DNA of 64,000 nt from Bacillus sp. AFS055030 (GTDB lineage Bacteria; Bacillota; Bacilli; Bacillales; Bacillaceae_G), in assembly GCF_002574545.1 (NCBI RefSeq), contig NZ_NUGT01000015.1:1-64000 (forward strand). The letters are read 5' to 3'. The position numbers and the translations under genes were made by a program. The notes under the pieces are model-generated. The model was not told where the DNA came from. It saw only the letters and a list, made by a program, of their open reading frames with translations, and did not search any database. Numbering within the stretch: the first letter of the stretch is position 1; every line of letters starts with the position of its first letter. Positions 45,632-54,784 of this stretch are shown here, piece by piece.

Positions 45632-46414
45632 TCAATCATTATGTTCTCTTCTTTTATTGTTCTTATTTCGATCACCTATATATTTTCTCCAACCTACATA
45701 ACTTAATGTACCGACAATAATTACCCCTGTTGTAAAGATTGTCCAAATGGAAACAGGTGGAATGATTGAGTTACCCTGATCAAAGATGAATAATAATTCA
45801 CTTTTCGTCTCGTCCAATTTTTGTTGAAAAGCTGGTATGGAATCTTGGTTAATTCGATAATCATCTAAAAACGAAACAAGTGAATTTAATTTTTTTACTT
45901 CATCATATGGAAGATCCATAATAAGACTTGGATAAATGATTTCAAATTGGTGTAAAAATAGATTTAATTGTGTTTCATACGCTTCAGAATTACCACGTTT
46001 ATATGCTGAATCCATATTCTCTAGTGGCGTCATAACCGACTTTTTCATTTCCTTCCACATCGGCTGCATTGTTGTTTGTCCAGCATCAATCAATAATCTT
46101 AAACCAAGTACATCAGCAACTTTTTCCTGTGGATCAATTGCATCATTTGTTAAAGATACAAGCGCATTTTGAAAAGTAACTGAAATGGTTTCTAACTCTT
46201 TAGGTGTATAATCCTTATTCTTTTTTGCTTTTTCCATATACTTTGCTTCTAATTGCTCTAATAAATTAGCCCCATGTACATAATCACCATCTTGTACTAA
46301 AGAGAGCGATTTTTCAATTAGAGAAGTTTCTTGATCTATTTTAGCGTACCCTTTTACGGTATTAAATGAAAAAAATATAAAAAAAACACTGATCCCCGCA
46401 ATTAATTTTTTCAT
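45632..46414 (-). CDS. ypjB: Sporulation-associated protein YpjB
   Basis: About 260 residues. A signal peptide (LIAGISVFFIFFSFNTVKGYA), a long helical extracellular or intermembrane domain with SLVQDGDYVHGANLLEQLEA, and one C-terminal membrane anchor (WTIFTTGVIIVGTLSYVGW) followed by a basic tail. Known as a sporulation protein in Bacillus, but its molecular role is not established. I use the ATG at 46414, with GGAGGGG upstream; the TTG just before is less likely. A small inverted repeat (CTCATAA/TTATGAG) lies directly before the ribosome binding site. Confidence 0.87.
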   Translation of the reverse strand: MKKLIAGISVFFIFFSFNTVKGYAKIDQETSLIEKSLSLVQDGDYVHGANLLEQLEAKYMEKAKKNKDYTPKELETISVTFQNALVSLTNDAIDPQEKVADVLGLRLLIDAGQTTMQPMWKEMKKSVMTPLENMDSAYKRGNSEAYETQLNLFLHQFEIIYPSLIMDLPYDEVKKLNSLVSFLDDYRINQDSIPAFQQKLDETKSELLFIFDQGNSIIPPVSIWTIFTTGVIIVGTLSYVGWRKYIGDRNKNNKRREHND

Positions 46415-46473
46415 CAAACCCCTCCCTCATAACTACTAATAATTATGAGAGAAAGGACAAGATTAGAACTTTT

Positions 46474-47058
46474 TCAACCACGAGCTCTTTTTTTAAAAAT
46501 TAACTGGTAATAAGCAATTAAAATAACAAATATAGTTAACCAAAATGTAACGAAAGCAATCCAAATTCTGTAATCAGAAAGCATATAGTATTCTGGCATT
46601 GTTCCAAAAACATAGTCAAAAATAAGATCTTGTAAGACCCAAATACTTGCAACTGCTAAGTGCCACAATTTAACGTTAAAAGCCGGAGCATACAAAGCCG
46701 CCTGTATTGCCATAGCACCATGCGAAAAAATTAATAAGTATGCAATCGCATCAAGCCCACCTGATAAATAAAGAACCATTCCGTTCATTAAAACTGCCCA
46801 TATACCATATTTCATTAAGCTTACATATGCTAGTGCTTCTATTAACCCATTTTGTTTATTAAAGATGAAAAGCAGCAATACAATACAAAAAAATAATGAT
46901 GCAGTTGGACTATCAGGTACAACTACTTTTAACCAACCAGGTGTAATATCAAGTTGATACCGATACCAATAGTAGCCATAGATCGTTCCAAGTACATTTA
47001 TGATAAATAAGGCAATTAAGTTAGGTTTAAGGCGTAACATAGTGTAAATTCCGTTCAC
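46474..47058 (-). CDS. ypjA: DUF1405 membrane protein YpjA
   Basis: A 194-residue membrane protein with about six helices: LIALFIINVLGTIYGYYWYR, VVVPDSPTASLFFCIVLLLF, YGIWAVLMNGMVLYLSGG, and a final VTFWLTIFVILIAYYQ. It is the DUF1405 family, which follows the qcr operon in Bacillus. Role unknown. The ATG at codon 7 (MLRLKPNL) is an alternative start with GGA upstream. It lies ~150 bp downstream of qcrC, after a terminator, so it may have its own promoter. Confidence 0.88.
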   Translation of the reverse strand: MNGIYTMLRLKPNLIALFIINVLGTIYGYYWYRYQLDITPGWLKVVVPDSPTASLFFCIVLLLFIFNKQNGLIEALAYVSLMKYGIWAVLMNGMVLYLSGGLDAIAYLLIFSHGAMAIQAALYAPAFNVKLWHLAVASIWVLQDLIFDYVFGTMPEYYMLSDYRIWIAFVTFWLTIFVILIAYYQLIFKKRARG

Positions 47059-47174
47059 TGTTTCACTTCATCTCACTTTCACTTTTGAGATTTTATAAAT
47101 TTATAACACAAAGTTCACAATTTATATGTATCATCACATTTTTTACATGTTATTATTTCAGTATACAATACAAC

Positions 47175-47206
47175 AAAAAAAGAGTCGAAAATTCGACTCT
47201 CTTTTA
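47175..47206 (-). terminator. Terminator of the qcr operon
   Basis: AAAGAGAGTCGAA and TTCGACTCTTTTTTTG form a stem next to the qcrC stop codon with a long T-run on the minus strand. Confidence 0.85.
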
Positions 47207-47207
47207 A

Positions 47208-47984
47208 TTACTCTGTTTTACCTGCTTTTGAAACGAATTCAGCTAGCACTTTAAGTTCTTCGTCAGTACCTTTAAATACACCAGCTGGCATCGCTTTTCG
47301 ACCGTTTCTTGCAATATGAGCGATTTCTTCAGGTTTTAAACCATTATTTTGAAGACTTGGAGCTGCTGCGCCACCTTCAAGATTATCGCCATGGCAAGAT
47401 ACACAAGTATTTTTTTGCAATAACTTATATGCTGGATCTTCTTTATTTAATTCAACAAAAGTACGGATTTTACCTTGTTCTTTTTGTTTTTTCCAGTCAT
47501 GGTGAGCCGCAGCTTCCCATGTTAAATAAATAACACTAGATAAAGCCAATAACATAAAGCCTGTAGCTAATGGACGTTTAATTGGTTTTCTATGTGGACT
47601 ACGATCTAAGAATGGCGCTAATAATAAGCCACCAAACGCTAATCCAGGAATTACGAAAGCACCAATTATGTTATAGTCACCAGAAGCATAGCTATATTTT
47701 AAGAATTGATATAAGAATAAGAAATACCAGTCTGGTAATGGCGTATAACCAGTATCAGTTGGGTCTGCTACCCTCTCAAGTGGAGATGGATGTGCAATTG
47801 TTAATGTTAAGTATCCAATTAAGAAAACTGCTCCTACCATCCATTCTTTTAATAAGAAGTTTGGCCAGAAAGCTTCAGTTTTACCAGGATATTCTGAATA
47901 ATCCTTTGGAACATTAGGTTTACGTCCTGCCATTGCAGGTACACGTGAGTCACCTACAAATTTCATTCCTTTACCGCGATGCAT
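47208..47984 (-). CDS. qcrC: Menaquinol:cytochrome c reductase, cytochrome b/c subunit QcrC
   Basis: A 258-residue fusion typical of Bacillus: the N-terminal ~170 residues hold subunit IV-type helices (PLPDWYFLFLYQFLKY is the conserved PDWYFLF quinol-site segment), then a soluble cytochrome c domain with the haem motif CVSCH and the axial Met in RKAMPAGVF. It passes electrons from menaquinol to cytochrome c on the outer face. The gene is third in qcrA-qcrB-qcrC, 62 bp after qcrB. Confidence 0.97.
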   Translation of the reverse strand: MHRGKGMKFVGDSRVPAMAGRKPNVPKDYSEYPGKTEAFWPNFLLKEWMVGAVFLIGYLTLTIAHPSPLERVADPTDTGYTPLPDWYFLFLYQFLKYSYASGDYNIIGAFVIPGLAFGGLLLAPFLDRSPHRKPIKRPLATGFMLLALSSVIYLTWEAAAHHDWKKQKEQGKIRTFVELNKEDPAYKLLQKNTCVSCHGDNLEGGAAAPSLQNNGLKPEEIAHIARNGRKAMPAGVFKGTDEELKVLAEFVSKAGKTE

Positions 47985-48046
47985 GTTCTCCCTCCTTTAT
48001 TTCGACACACTTTAGTCATTTTTACTAAAGCCCCATGCACTAAATC

Positions 48047-48721
48047 TTATAGTGGACCTGAAATACCTTGCTTACGAATAATTAAGAAATGGGCACCCAT
48101 AAGAGCAAGTAAAGCACCAGGTAAGAAGAATACATGGATTGCGAAGAAACGAGTTAATGTTTGTGCACCGATGATTTCCGGATTACCTGCAATTAACGTT
48201 TTCACTTGCTTACCAATAAATGGTGTTTGTTCAGCAATTTGCAGACCTACTTTAGTCGCAAATAACGCTTTCATATCCCAAGGTAATAAATATCCTGTAA
48301 AGCCTAATCCAAGCATTACGAAGAAGATTAAAACCCCTACAACCCAGTTAAGCTCACGAGGCTTCTTATATGCGCCTTGGAAGAATACACGTAAAGTATG
48401 TAAAAACATCATAACAATTACTAAACTTGCACCCCAGTGATGCATACCACGAACGATTTGTCCGTATGCAACGTTGTTTTGTAAGTAATAAACTGATTCC
48501 CATGCATTTTTGATATCTGGAACATAGTACATTGTTAAGAACATTCCAGATAAAATTTGAATTACTGTAACGAAAAATGTTAATCCACCGAAGCAATATA
48601 CGAATGCTGAAAAATGGTGTGCTGGATTAACGTGTTCTGGTACTTCATGATCAGCGATATCTCTCCAAAGAGGCGTAATTTCTAATCGCTCATCTACCCA
48701 GTCGTAAATTTTGTTAAGCAC
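48047..48721 (-). CDS. qcrB: Menaquinol:cytochrome c reductase cytochrome b subunit QcrB
   Basis: A 224-residue integral membrane protein, the same length as in B. subtilis. Four helices carry the two haem b His pairs (HHWGASLVIVMMFLH, RFFAIHVFFLPGALLALMGAH); a Cys in HHFSAFVYCFGGLTF is at the position that binds a covalent haem in b6f-type subunits. GFTGYLLPWD is the quinol-site loop. It oxidises menaquinol. It follows qcrA at 2 bp. Confidence 0.97.
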   Translation of the reverse strand: MLNKIYDWVDERLEITPLWRDIADHEVPEHVNPAHHFSAFVYCFGGLTFFVTVIQILSGMFLTMYYVPDIKNAWESVYYLQNNVAYGQIVRGMHHWGASLVIVMMFLHTLRVFFQGAYKKPRELNWVVGVLIFFVMLGLGFTGYLLPWDMKALFATKVGLQIAEQTPFIGKQVKTLIAGNPEIIGAQTLTRFFAIHVFFLPGALLALMGAHFLIIRKQGISGPL

Positions 48722-48723
48722 GA

Positions 48724-49227
48724 TTATTTACCTCCTGTATTTGGTTCTAGTTTACCAAGATAGAAAGAATCACCTTTCACTTTTACCGCATAGTTGTCTA
48801 GTGGACCAAGCGGTGGCGTACCTTTAATGTTTTTACCATCCTTCTCGTAACGACCGCCATGACATGGACAGAAGAATTGATTTGGAAAATCTTTATTGTC
48901 GTTCCAACCAACTGTACAGCCTAAATGCTTACAAGTAGGTGATAACGCAACGATGTCTCCATTTGAATTCTTGTACACCCATGCAATGTGTGACGCATCA
49001 GATTTAACCCAACCATCTACCTGTTTAACTTTAAAGTCAAATCGTTTTGGTTCAGTCGTTAAATCTTTAACTAGTCCAACTTGCACCATTGCTCCAGCTT
49101 CTTCTTTTTGTAAAACTGGGTCAATGGCAAAACGAGCCAATGGCATAAGCATTCCTGCCGCCATAAAGCCGCCTACACCTGTTAAAGTGTAGTTTAAAAA
49201 CTGGCGTCTTGAAACCTTTTCACTCAT
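48724..49227 (-). CDS. qcrA: Rieske iron-sulfur subunit QcrA
   Basis: A 167-residue protein, the length of B. subtilis QcrA. The N-terminal SRRQFLNYTLTGVGGFMAAG is an anchor with a Tat-like RR. The 2Fe-2S site is CKHLGC and CPCHGG, with Cys/His pairs. The start is the ATG preceded by GGGGGGA; the frame extends seven codons but without a site. Known to be a Tat substrate in Bacillus. It heads the qcrABC operon; ypiF lies ~145 bp upstream. Confidence 0.96.
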   Translation of the reverse strand: MSEKVSRRQFLNYTLTGVGGFMAAGMLMPLARFAIDPVLQKEEAGAMVQVGLVKDLTTEPKRFDFKVKQVDGWVKSDASHIAWVYKNSNGDIVALSPTCKHLGCTVGWNDNKDFPNQFFCPCHGGRYEKDGKNIKGTPPLGPLDNYAVKVKGDSFYLGKLEPNTGGK

Positions 49228-49370
49228 GAAAATTCCCCCCTCTATCACAAGTACTCCTGTACGGACAACAGCTATAATAATAAAACTAGGACACTTTCAT
49301 AATATAATAACAAATTTAGAAGGTCAATAATATCCTAATAATAATCATAGTAATAATGTTGTTTTTATTT

Positions 49371-49820
49371 TTATCCCCATATTTTAGAAAATAATGCATT
49401 TATGTGTGATAATTGTTTATCTACTATTACTCGTTGTGATGATTCATCTAAACTATTGATATTTAAATTAGGTAACCAAATTAATGACTCATTCAGTTCA
49501 GATTCTAACTGTCTCCAATCAAAATCACATGTTAAATAAAAAACATGCTTAATTCCACTAGTCTTAAACTCTTCATACCAAGCTTTTAATCGGTTTATTT
49601 TATTAGGTTCTTCAGGTAAATAAGTAAATTCCGGAGCAATTACAACTCTGCCTTTATATGTACGTTCAAGTTCCGAAGTAAGTATTATTAAGTCCTCTCT
49701 TTGCTCAGCTAGACCAATATTTTCTTTTTTCAAAGAAACAGGACAAAGTGGAATAATGATCGTGTCGATGTACTCCAGATTCTCAATCACTTGATTTAAT
49801 TCATTAGTTGTCCATTTCAT
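49371..49820 (-). CDS. ypiF: YpiF (DUF2487) protein
   Basis: A 149-residue cytosolic protein of the DUF2487 family: IIIPLCPVSLKKENIGLAEQ, VVIAPEFTYLPEEPNKINRL, VFYLTCDFDWRQLESEL. It always accompanies qcr in Bacillus but its role has not been shown. The ATG with GAGGTAATT upstream is chosen. Preceded by a ~520-bp region without a normal gene. Confidence 0.88.
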   Translation of the reverse strand: MKWTTNELNQVIENLEYIDTIIIPLCPVSLKKENIGLAEQREDLIILTSELERTYKGRVVIAPEFTYLPEEPNKINRLKAWYEEFKTSGIKHVFYLTCDFDWRQLESELNESLIWLPNLNINSLDESSQRVIVDKQLSHINALFSKIWG

Positions 49821-49908
49821 CAAAATTACCTCTTTCTATTAAAATAATTTATTTATAATTGTGAAATTTTTGTGAACAAATTTCCATTTCCAATTTAACC
49901 ATACAATA

Positions 49909-49965
49909 CTATTTTAAGAAAGAAAAAAGTCCGTTCATAAAGGAATTTCTAATGGATGAATTCAT
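49909..49965 (-). CDS. Candidate micro-protein (18 residues)
   Basis: MNSSIRNSFMNGLFSFLK, amphipathic with three basic residues. AGAGGTG lies 6 nt before the ATG, the best ribosome binding site in the gap. It overlaps a 10-bp inverted repeat. It is too short for homology; it may be a real peptide, a leader or chance. Confidence 0.3.
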   Translation of the reverse strand: MNSSIRNSFMNGLFSFLK

Positions 49966-50195
49966 TACAAGCACCTCTATGAACAATTTGCTAATTAATT
50001 AAAAAGTTGGGAATATAATTGAGCTTCCATCTTGAAGTATTTAATTAAGAAACAAAGTCTATTTCAATTTTAGTGACTTTTTTACTATTTTTTATTAGAG
50101 TATAGTTTTATGAGTAGTAGCTAATCTTAAATTTACTACTAAATTTAACTTATATGTTGAAAAAACGCTCGAATACTCATAGTATTACATGAATA

Positions 50196-50246
50196 CTAAA
50201 GAGCTAAAAGGGATAAATATGACGAGAAAGAGGATGTATTTTGCAT
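50196..50246 (-). CDS. Candidate micro-protein or leader peptide (16 residues)
   Basis: MQNTSSFSSYLSLLAL, six Ser or Thr and four Leu. GAGGT lies 6 nt before the ATG. A promoter-like TTGCAA-17-TTATTA lies upstream. Its stop codon falls inside a hairpin followed by TTTTTT. This leader-like arrangement is only suggestive. Confidence 0.25.
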   Translation of the reverse strand: MQNTSSFSSYLSLLAL

Positions 50247-50307
50247 CGCTTTACCTCACATATCTTATATTTAATAATAATAAATAATTGTGTTCAATTG
50301 CAAAAGT

Positions 50308-50337
50308 AAAAAAGTCCCCATAAATGAGGACTTTTTT
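50308..50337. terminator. Terminator of ypiB
   Basis: AAAAAGTCCTCA and a TGGGGACTTTTTT arm form a stem with a TTTAT loop directly after the ypiB stop codon; T-rich flanks on both sides. Confidence 0.85.
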
Positions 50338-50347
50338 CAAGTTTTCA

Positions 50348-50887
50348 TTAAGTTAATGAATTCAGTTGCTTCGTTAATTCTTGGAAAAGCTTTTTGTCTT
50401 GTTGATCTAATGCTTCATCAATCATTTTCATCAGTCTGTCTTTTTGGAAATTAATAATTGAATCTGATAATAGCTTTTCAGCGATTACACGATCTTTTTC
50501 GTTACTATTTAAGTTCTTTGGTATATGTGGGTTCTCTTCTAAAACTGAAACAAACATCGGATATTGAAAAGAAGATTTAAAATTCAGCTGGATATAAATA
50601 TCCTCATCCCTATTTAAACGAATATCATGAAATGATTTTTCTGCATCTGTCGTCATAACATTTTGTTTATAAAAATGAAATGGGACTTCTTTAACACAAT
50701 TTGTCGACATCACTAATCCGCGTGGACAATATTTAGACTGTTCTACAAAATGAACCTTTTTCATTAAATAATCATGACTCATTAAGTAATTTAAAATCCA
50801 TACACATTCTCTTTGCTTTAACTGAAAATTACTGAGAAACCATTTAACAAAATCTTTCTTCTCATTCACAGATACAGGGGTTGCCAT
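50348..50887 (-). CDS. ypiB: UPF0302 protein YpiB
   Basis: A 179-residue protein of UPF0302. Signature segments: [55 protein letters not shown] and a C-terminal helix [19 protein letters not shown]. The family is found only in Bacilli and lacks an agreed function. AGGAGG precedes the ATG. It follows ypiA at 54 bp. Confidence 0.92.
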   Translation of the reverse strand: MATPVSVNEKKDFVKWFLSNFQLKQRECVWILNYLMSHDYLMKKVHFVEQSKYCPRGLVMSTNCVKEVPFHFYKQNVMTTDAEKSFHDIRLNRDEDIYIQLNFKSSFQYPMFVSVLEENPHIPKNLNSNEKDRVIAEKLLSDSIINFQKDRLMKMIDEALDQQDKKLFQELTKQLNSLT

Positions 50888-50941
50888 TATTAAATCCCTC
50901 CTCTGTCCTTTAAATTTGTCCCCTTTTCTGAATAAAGAAAA

Positions 50942-52201
50942 TTACAGAATTTCATTTATTCTTTCAAGACGTTCTCTTACTTCTTCTTGCAGATATTCAT
51001 CGTCTACAAGTTTACTATAAACCTCTTTTGCTTCTTGTACTAAGCCTTCTTCAAACAATAGGTCTCCGTATTCCTTTAAGAAGGAAATTTCCTGGTTAAA
51101 GTCATTATATGCTAGACGATATTGTTTTAATGCCAATTCATAATTTTCATTTCCATAATATGCTTTGCCTAAGTCCCAATTAAAGTGAGGATCTGAAGCC
51201 CCATGCTCAATTGCTAGTTCAATTGTACTAATGATGTCATCGAAATCTTCTTCTTCAAAAAGAATTCCGACTAATAACTGAACTGCCTCAATTAGCGAAG
51301 GATCATAAATTAATGCTTCTTGTAAATGCTTTTTACTTGCGTCTATATTTTTCAATTTTCGAGCTAATTTTGCTGCTGATAAAAGGCATTCTACATTTGT
51401 TTCATCAACAAGTAAAGCTTTTTGTAATATATCATAGCCTTCTTGAATTTGCCCTTCCAAATCATGTGCTTTACTTAGCCATAAATGTGCGACTAAATAT
51501 TCAGGATCAAAGAAAATTGCTTCTTCAAATACTGGTATAGAGGCTGCATAGCGTTCAGCTTGAAATAACGTAATACCATATCCTAATAAGGTATGGAAGT
51601 CTTTTGTTTTCTGAATTCCTTTTTCATAATAGGAAATTGCATCTTCCCATTCACCTTCAGCACTTAAACATTCAGCAAGTCTTAAATCTTTATTTACTCC
51701 ACTCACTTCAATTTCTTGATTTGTAAGTTTTTCGTAAAATGGAATGGCTTTTTTATAATCATATTTACTAAAATAGTACTCCCCTAACGCAAAATCTACT
51801 ACAGGTTCATTAGGTAAAATTCTTTTAGCTTCAAATAATTTTTGTTCAGCAACTTCATCAAGACCTTGGACTTGATATAGATCAGCCATTAATAACAGCG
51901 CTTGAACTCGACTCTCACTATCTTCCTTTATTGCAAGTAAAATTTCTAATGCGTCGTCTTCTAAATCAAGATCCAACAATATTTCTGCATACATTATTTT
52001 TAGATCGTCGTCGTCATCGTATAAGTAAACTAAATCTTCAATGATATTTTTTGCATCACTTACAAATCCTAATGATTGAAAAATAAGTGCTGCTTCGTAT
52101 TTTTCTTCATCGTTTGCAGTTTTTACATTCTTTCTTAATAAATCTAATCCCTTTTCAGTATGACCGTTCTCTATTAATTGAACAGCTTCGTATAAACTCA
52201 T
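50942..52201 (-). CDS. ypiA: TPR-repeat protein YpiA
   Basis: A 419-residue protein made of about eleven tetratricopeptide repeats, e.g. AIPFYEKLTNQEIEVSGVNK, AISYYEKGIQKTKDFHTLLG, ASIPVFEEAIFFDPEYLVAH and ALKQYRLAYNDFNQE. It is soluble, strongly acidic and likely a scaffold or chaperone-like binder. Position after aroA is as in B. subtilis, where YpiA has been linked to sporulation or competence timing only loosely. It starts 16 bp after aroA. Confidence 0.92.
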   Translation of the reverse strand: MSLYEAVQLIENGHTEKGLDLLRKNVKTANDEEKYEAALIFQSLGFVSDAKNIIEDLVYLYDDDDDLKIMYAEILLDLDLEDDALEILLAIKEDSESRVQALLLMADLYQVQGLDEVAEQKLFEAKRILPNEPVVDFALGEYYFSKYDYKKAIPFYEKLTNQEIEVSGVNKDLRLAECLSAEGEWEDAISYYEKGIQKTKDFHTLLGYGITLFQAERYAASIPVFEEAIFFDPEYLVAHLWLSKAHDLEGQIQEGYDILQKALLVDETNVECLLSAAKLARKLKNIDASKKHLQEALIYDPSLIEAVQLLVGILFEEEDFDDIISTIELAIEHGASDPHFNWDLGKAYYGNENYELALKQYRLAYNDFNQEISFLKEYGDLLFEEGLVQEAKEVYSKLVDDEYLQEEVRERLERINEIL

Positions 52202-52217
52202 TCTTACACCTCTATGA

Positions 52218-53501
52218 CTACTTAATTAAATCATTTAATTGCTCTTTAAAGTTTGGAAAAGATACTGCTATACATTCTGTATTTTCAATAATTGTATCAC
52301 CTTTAGCAAGTAATGCAGCAATTGAAAGCATCATTCCCATTCGATGATCTCCATGTGAATTGACATTTGTACCTTTTAAAGAACTATTTCCTTGTATAAT
52401 CATACCATCTTTTGTTGCTTCAATGCTTACACCAAGATTTGTAAGTTCTGTTACAACTGTCTTTATACGATCAGTTTCCTTTACTCTTAGCTCCTGAGCA
52501 TCTTTTATAATTGTCTCTCCATCCGCTAAAGCTGCTGCTAATGCCAAGATCGGTAACTCATCAATACATGTAGGAATTTCAGCTCCACCGATTACAGTTG
52601 ATTTTAATTTAGAAGATTTCACTCGAATATTCGCAATTGGTTCTCCGTTTACAACTTTTTCATCTTCTAATGTTATATTGGCGCCCATTCTTTCTAAAAC
52701 AGTTAATATCCCTGTTCTAGTAGGGTTGACACCGACATTTTTTAACAATATTTCGCTATTTGGTACGATTGACCCAGCTACTAAGAAAAATGCTGCTGAT
52801 GAAATATCCCCTGGTACAATAACATCTGTTGCAGTTAATTCTTGGTTTCCATTAATTGAGACTTTGTTATTCTCAACTTCTACCTCACAACCAAATGCCT
52901 TTAACATTCTTTCAGTATGATCACGAGACTTTTCTGGTTCAGTCACAGTCGTTGTACCTTTTGCAAATAAACCAGCTAGTAAAATTGAAGATTTAACTTG
53001 TGCACTTGAGACAGGAGAAGCATAAGAAATACTATTAAGTGAACCTCCTCTAATAGAAATAGGCGTATATGTAGCATTTTCTCGTCCATCTATAGAAGCT
53101 CCCATCATTTTTAATGGCTTAGTAACACGCTTCATTGGTCTTTTACCAATCGATTCATCACCAATTATAACTGAATGGAAAGGTAAACCACTTAATATTC
53201 CCATCATTAGTCTTGCTGTTGTCCCCGAATTTCCTACATCAAGTACTTCATTTGACTCGTTAAGTCCTTCAATTCCTTTACCATAAACGATAACTTCATC
53301 TTCTGATACTTCGATTTGTACACCTAATTTTCTAAAACACGCAATCGTACTTAAACAATCTTCACCTAATAGAAAGTTAGTAATTTTTGTAGTCCCTTTC
53401 GCTAATGATCCAAACATAATTGCTCTATGAGATATTGATTTATCTCCTGGAATTGTCACATCACCAACTAATCGGATTTTTTCTAACTGGGAATTTCTCA
53501 T
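52218..53501 (-). CDS. aroA: 3-phosphoshikimate 1-carboxyvinyltransferase (EPSP synthase)
   Basis: About 427 residues. Motifs: [18 protein letters not shown] (substrate Lys, Ser), [14 protein letters not shown], and [15 protein letters not shown] with the preceding RVKET. The enzyme joins PEP to shikimate 3-phosphate. In B. subtilis the gene is called aroE. Three ATG/GTG codons lie near the start; I use the ATG with AAGGTGA at 6 nt. It starts 197 bp after the aroB stop, not in a trp operon. Confidence 0.96.
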   Translation of the reverse strand: MRNSQLEKIRLVGDVTIPGDKSISHRAIMFGSLAKGTTKITNFLLGEDCLSTIACFRKLGVQIEVSEDEVIVYGKGIEGLNESNEVLDVGNSGTTARLMMGILSGLPFHSVIIGDESIGKRPMKRVTKPLKMMGASIDGRENATYTPISIRGGSLNSISYASPVSSAQVKSSILLAGLFAKGTTTVTEPEKSRDHTERMLKAFGCEVEVENNKVSINGNQELTATDVIVPGDISSAAFFLVAGSIVPNSEILLKNVGVNPTRTGILTVLERMGANITLEDEKVVNGEPIANIRVKSSKLKSTVIGGAEIPTCIDELPILALAAALADGETIIKDAQELRVKETDRIKTVVTELTNLGVSIEATKDGMIIQGNSSLKGTNVNSHGDHRMGMMLSIAALLAKGDTIIENTECIAVSFPNFKEQLNDLIK

Positions 53502-53698
53502 CATCGTCACCTTATCTAACCTTTCTATATGTATTTACATTCCATTTTTTACTAAATCAAACCTTTTTTTTCTCTAAAATTCTATTCGACGAATTGTCCT
53601 ATGTTTTTCATTTCCAATGATCAGTTTAGCTTAATTTAGAAAAAGAAAATGATATTTTGATTTAACTATTGATCAAAACACCATTTTCAGGTAAGTAT

Positions 53699-54784
53699 TT
53701 ATGAAATTACTCGTTTTAAAAAACGTTCTAAATTTTCTTTAATAAAGTCTGCCTCTAATTCGCAAATCACTGGATTTCCAAAACTTTTTAATAAGATATA
53801 TTTTATTTTCAGATCTATATTTTTCTTATCTTGTTTCATTAGGTTTACAATCGTTTCTAATGCTAAATTTGAATAAACAGGATAATTCAATCGATTATAC
53901 CAATTTAAAATCTCATTAAATTTTAGGTCAATGTCAAAGAACTGTTCACTCAAATAAATTGAAAATAAAGTTCCAAATGCAATTGCCTCACCATGAGTTG
54001 TTTTAGCATAACCTAAATATGCTTCAATTGCATGGCCGAGTGTATGGCCTAAGTTTAAAAATGCTCTTTCACCAGTTTCGCGCTCGTCCTTAGATACAAT
54101 TTCATTTTTTACACTTATTCCCATTGTCACACATTTTTCCACTAATTCATCATCTAAATCTTTAAGTGAAAGAATATGATCCATTAACCAATTCAAATTG
54201 TCAGAAGAAGAGATCATCGCTTCTTTACTAATTTCAGCAAAGCCTGATCTCCATTCCTCTATTGGTAATGTCGTTAAAAAGTTTAATTCATATAGTACTA
54301 ATTCTGGCTGATAAAATGCACCAACGATATTTTTAGCTTTTGGAAGATTGATTGCTACTTTACCGCCTATTGCACTATCGTGGGCTAGTAAAGTAGTTGG
54401 TAATTGGATAAAACGAATACCACGCATATAAGTTGCTGCAACAAATCCTGCTAAATCACCAACCACTCCCCCACCTAAAGCAATTATTAAACTATTACGA
54501 TCTAATTGAACATCAAAACAATAGGTTAAACAATTTTCATATACCTGAAAACTCTTACTTTTTTCACCATGTGGAATGATAAAGTGTTCAACTTTATTTG
54601 CTTTATTACAATTTTGTAGTACTTCCTCTAAATAAAGTGGAGCAACTTGATCATCTGTAATAATTAATATTTTTGAAACCTTAGGGACTAAGCTATCCAC
54701 CTTTGTCTGCAGTTGACTCAATACACTAAACCCTATACAAACATCGTATTGTTTAGAGCTTGTATTTACCGTGATCACACTCAT
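53699..54784 (-). CDS. aroB: 3-dehydroquinate synthase
   Basis: A 361-residue NAD- and zinc-dependent enzyme, second step of the shikimate pathway. It has ALGGGVVGDLAGFVAATYMRG (NAD loop), QLPTTLLAHDSAIGGKVAIN, the zinc ligands Glu in SGFAEISKEAMI and His in NLGHTLGHAIEA and THGEAIAFG. Its start codon overlaps the aroC stop (TAATG), so the two are translationally coupled. In B. subtilis aroH and trp genes follow; here aroA follows directly. Confidence 0.97.
   Translation of the reverse strand: MSVITVNTSSKQYDVCIGFSVLSQLQTKVDSLVPKVSKILIITDDQVAPLYLEEVLQNCNKANKVEHFIIPHGEKSKSFQVYENCLTYCFDVQLDRNSLIIALGGGVVGDLAGFVAATYMRGIRFIQLPTTLLAHDSAIGGKVAINLPKAKNIVGAFYQPELVLYELNFLTTLPIEEWRSGFAEISKEAMISSSDNLNWLMDHILSLKDLDDELVEKCVTMGISVKNEIVSKDERETGERAFLNLGHTLGHAIEAYLGYAKTTHGEAIAFGTLFSIYLSEQFFDIDLKFNEILNWYNRLNYPVYSNLALETIVNLMKQDKKNIDLKIKYILLKSFGNPVICELEADFIKENLERFLKRVIS

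Larger units (their letters stand above)
49821..50307. other. Gene-poor region between ypiF and ypiB
   Basis: An AT-rich ~490-bp stretch where B. subtilis genes normally touch. It holds only two micro-frames with good ribosome binding sites on the minus strand (49909-49965 and 50196-50246), a hairpin pairing GTTCATAaAGG with CCTcTATGAAC (49933-49984), and a hairpin near 50159-50204 followed by T on the minus strand. Confidence 0.5.

Noticed and set aside
46418-46450. CTCATAA/TTATGAG repeat before ypjB as a riboswitch
   Set aside because: Only 7 bp with an ordinary loop and no alternative pairing; too little to call.
47309-48440. Several 70-150 codon plus-strand frames over qcrB/qcrC
   Set aside because: Antisense shadows of well-supported cytochrome genes, without ribosome sites.
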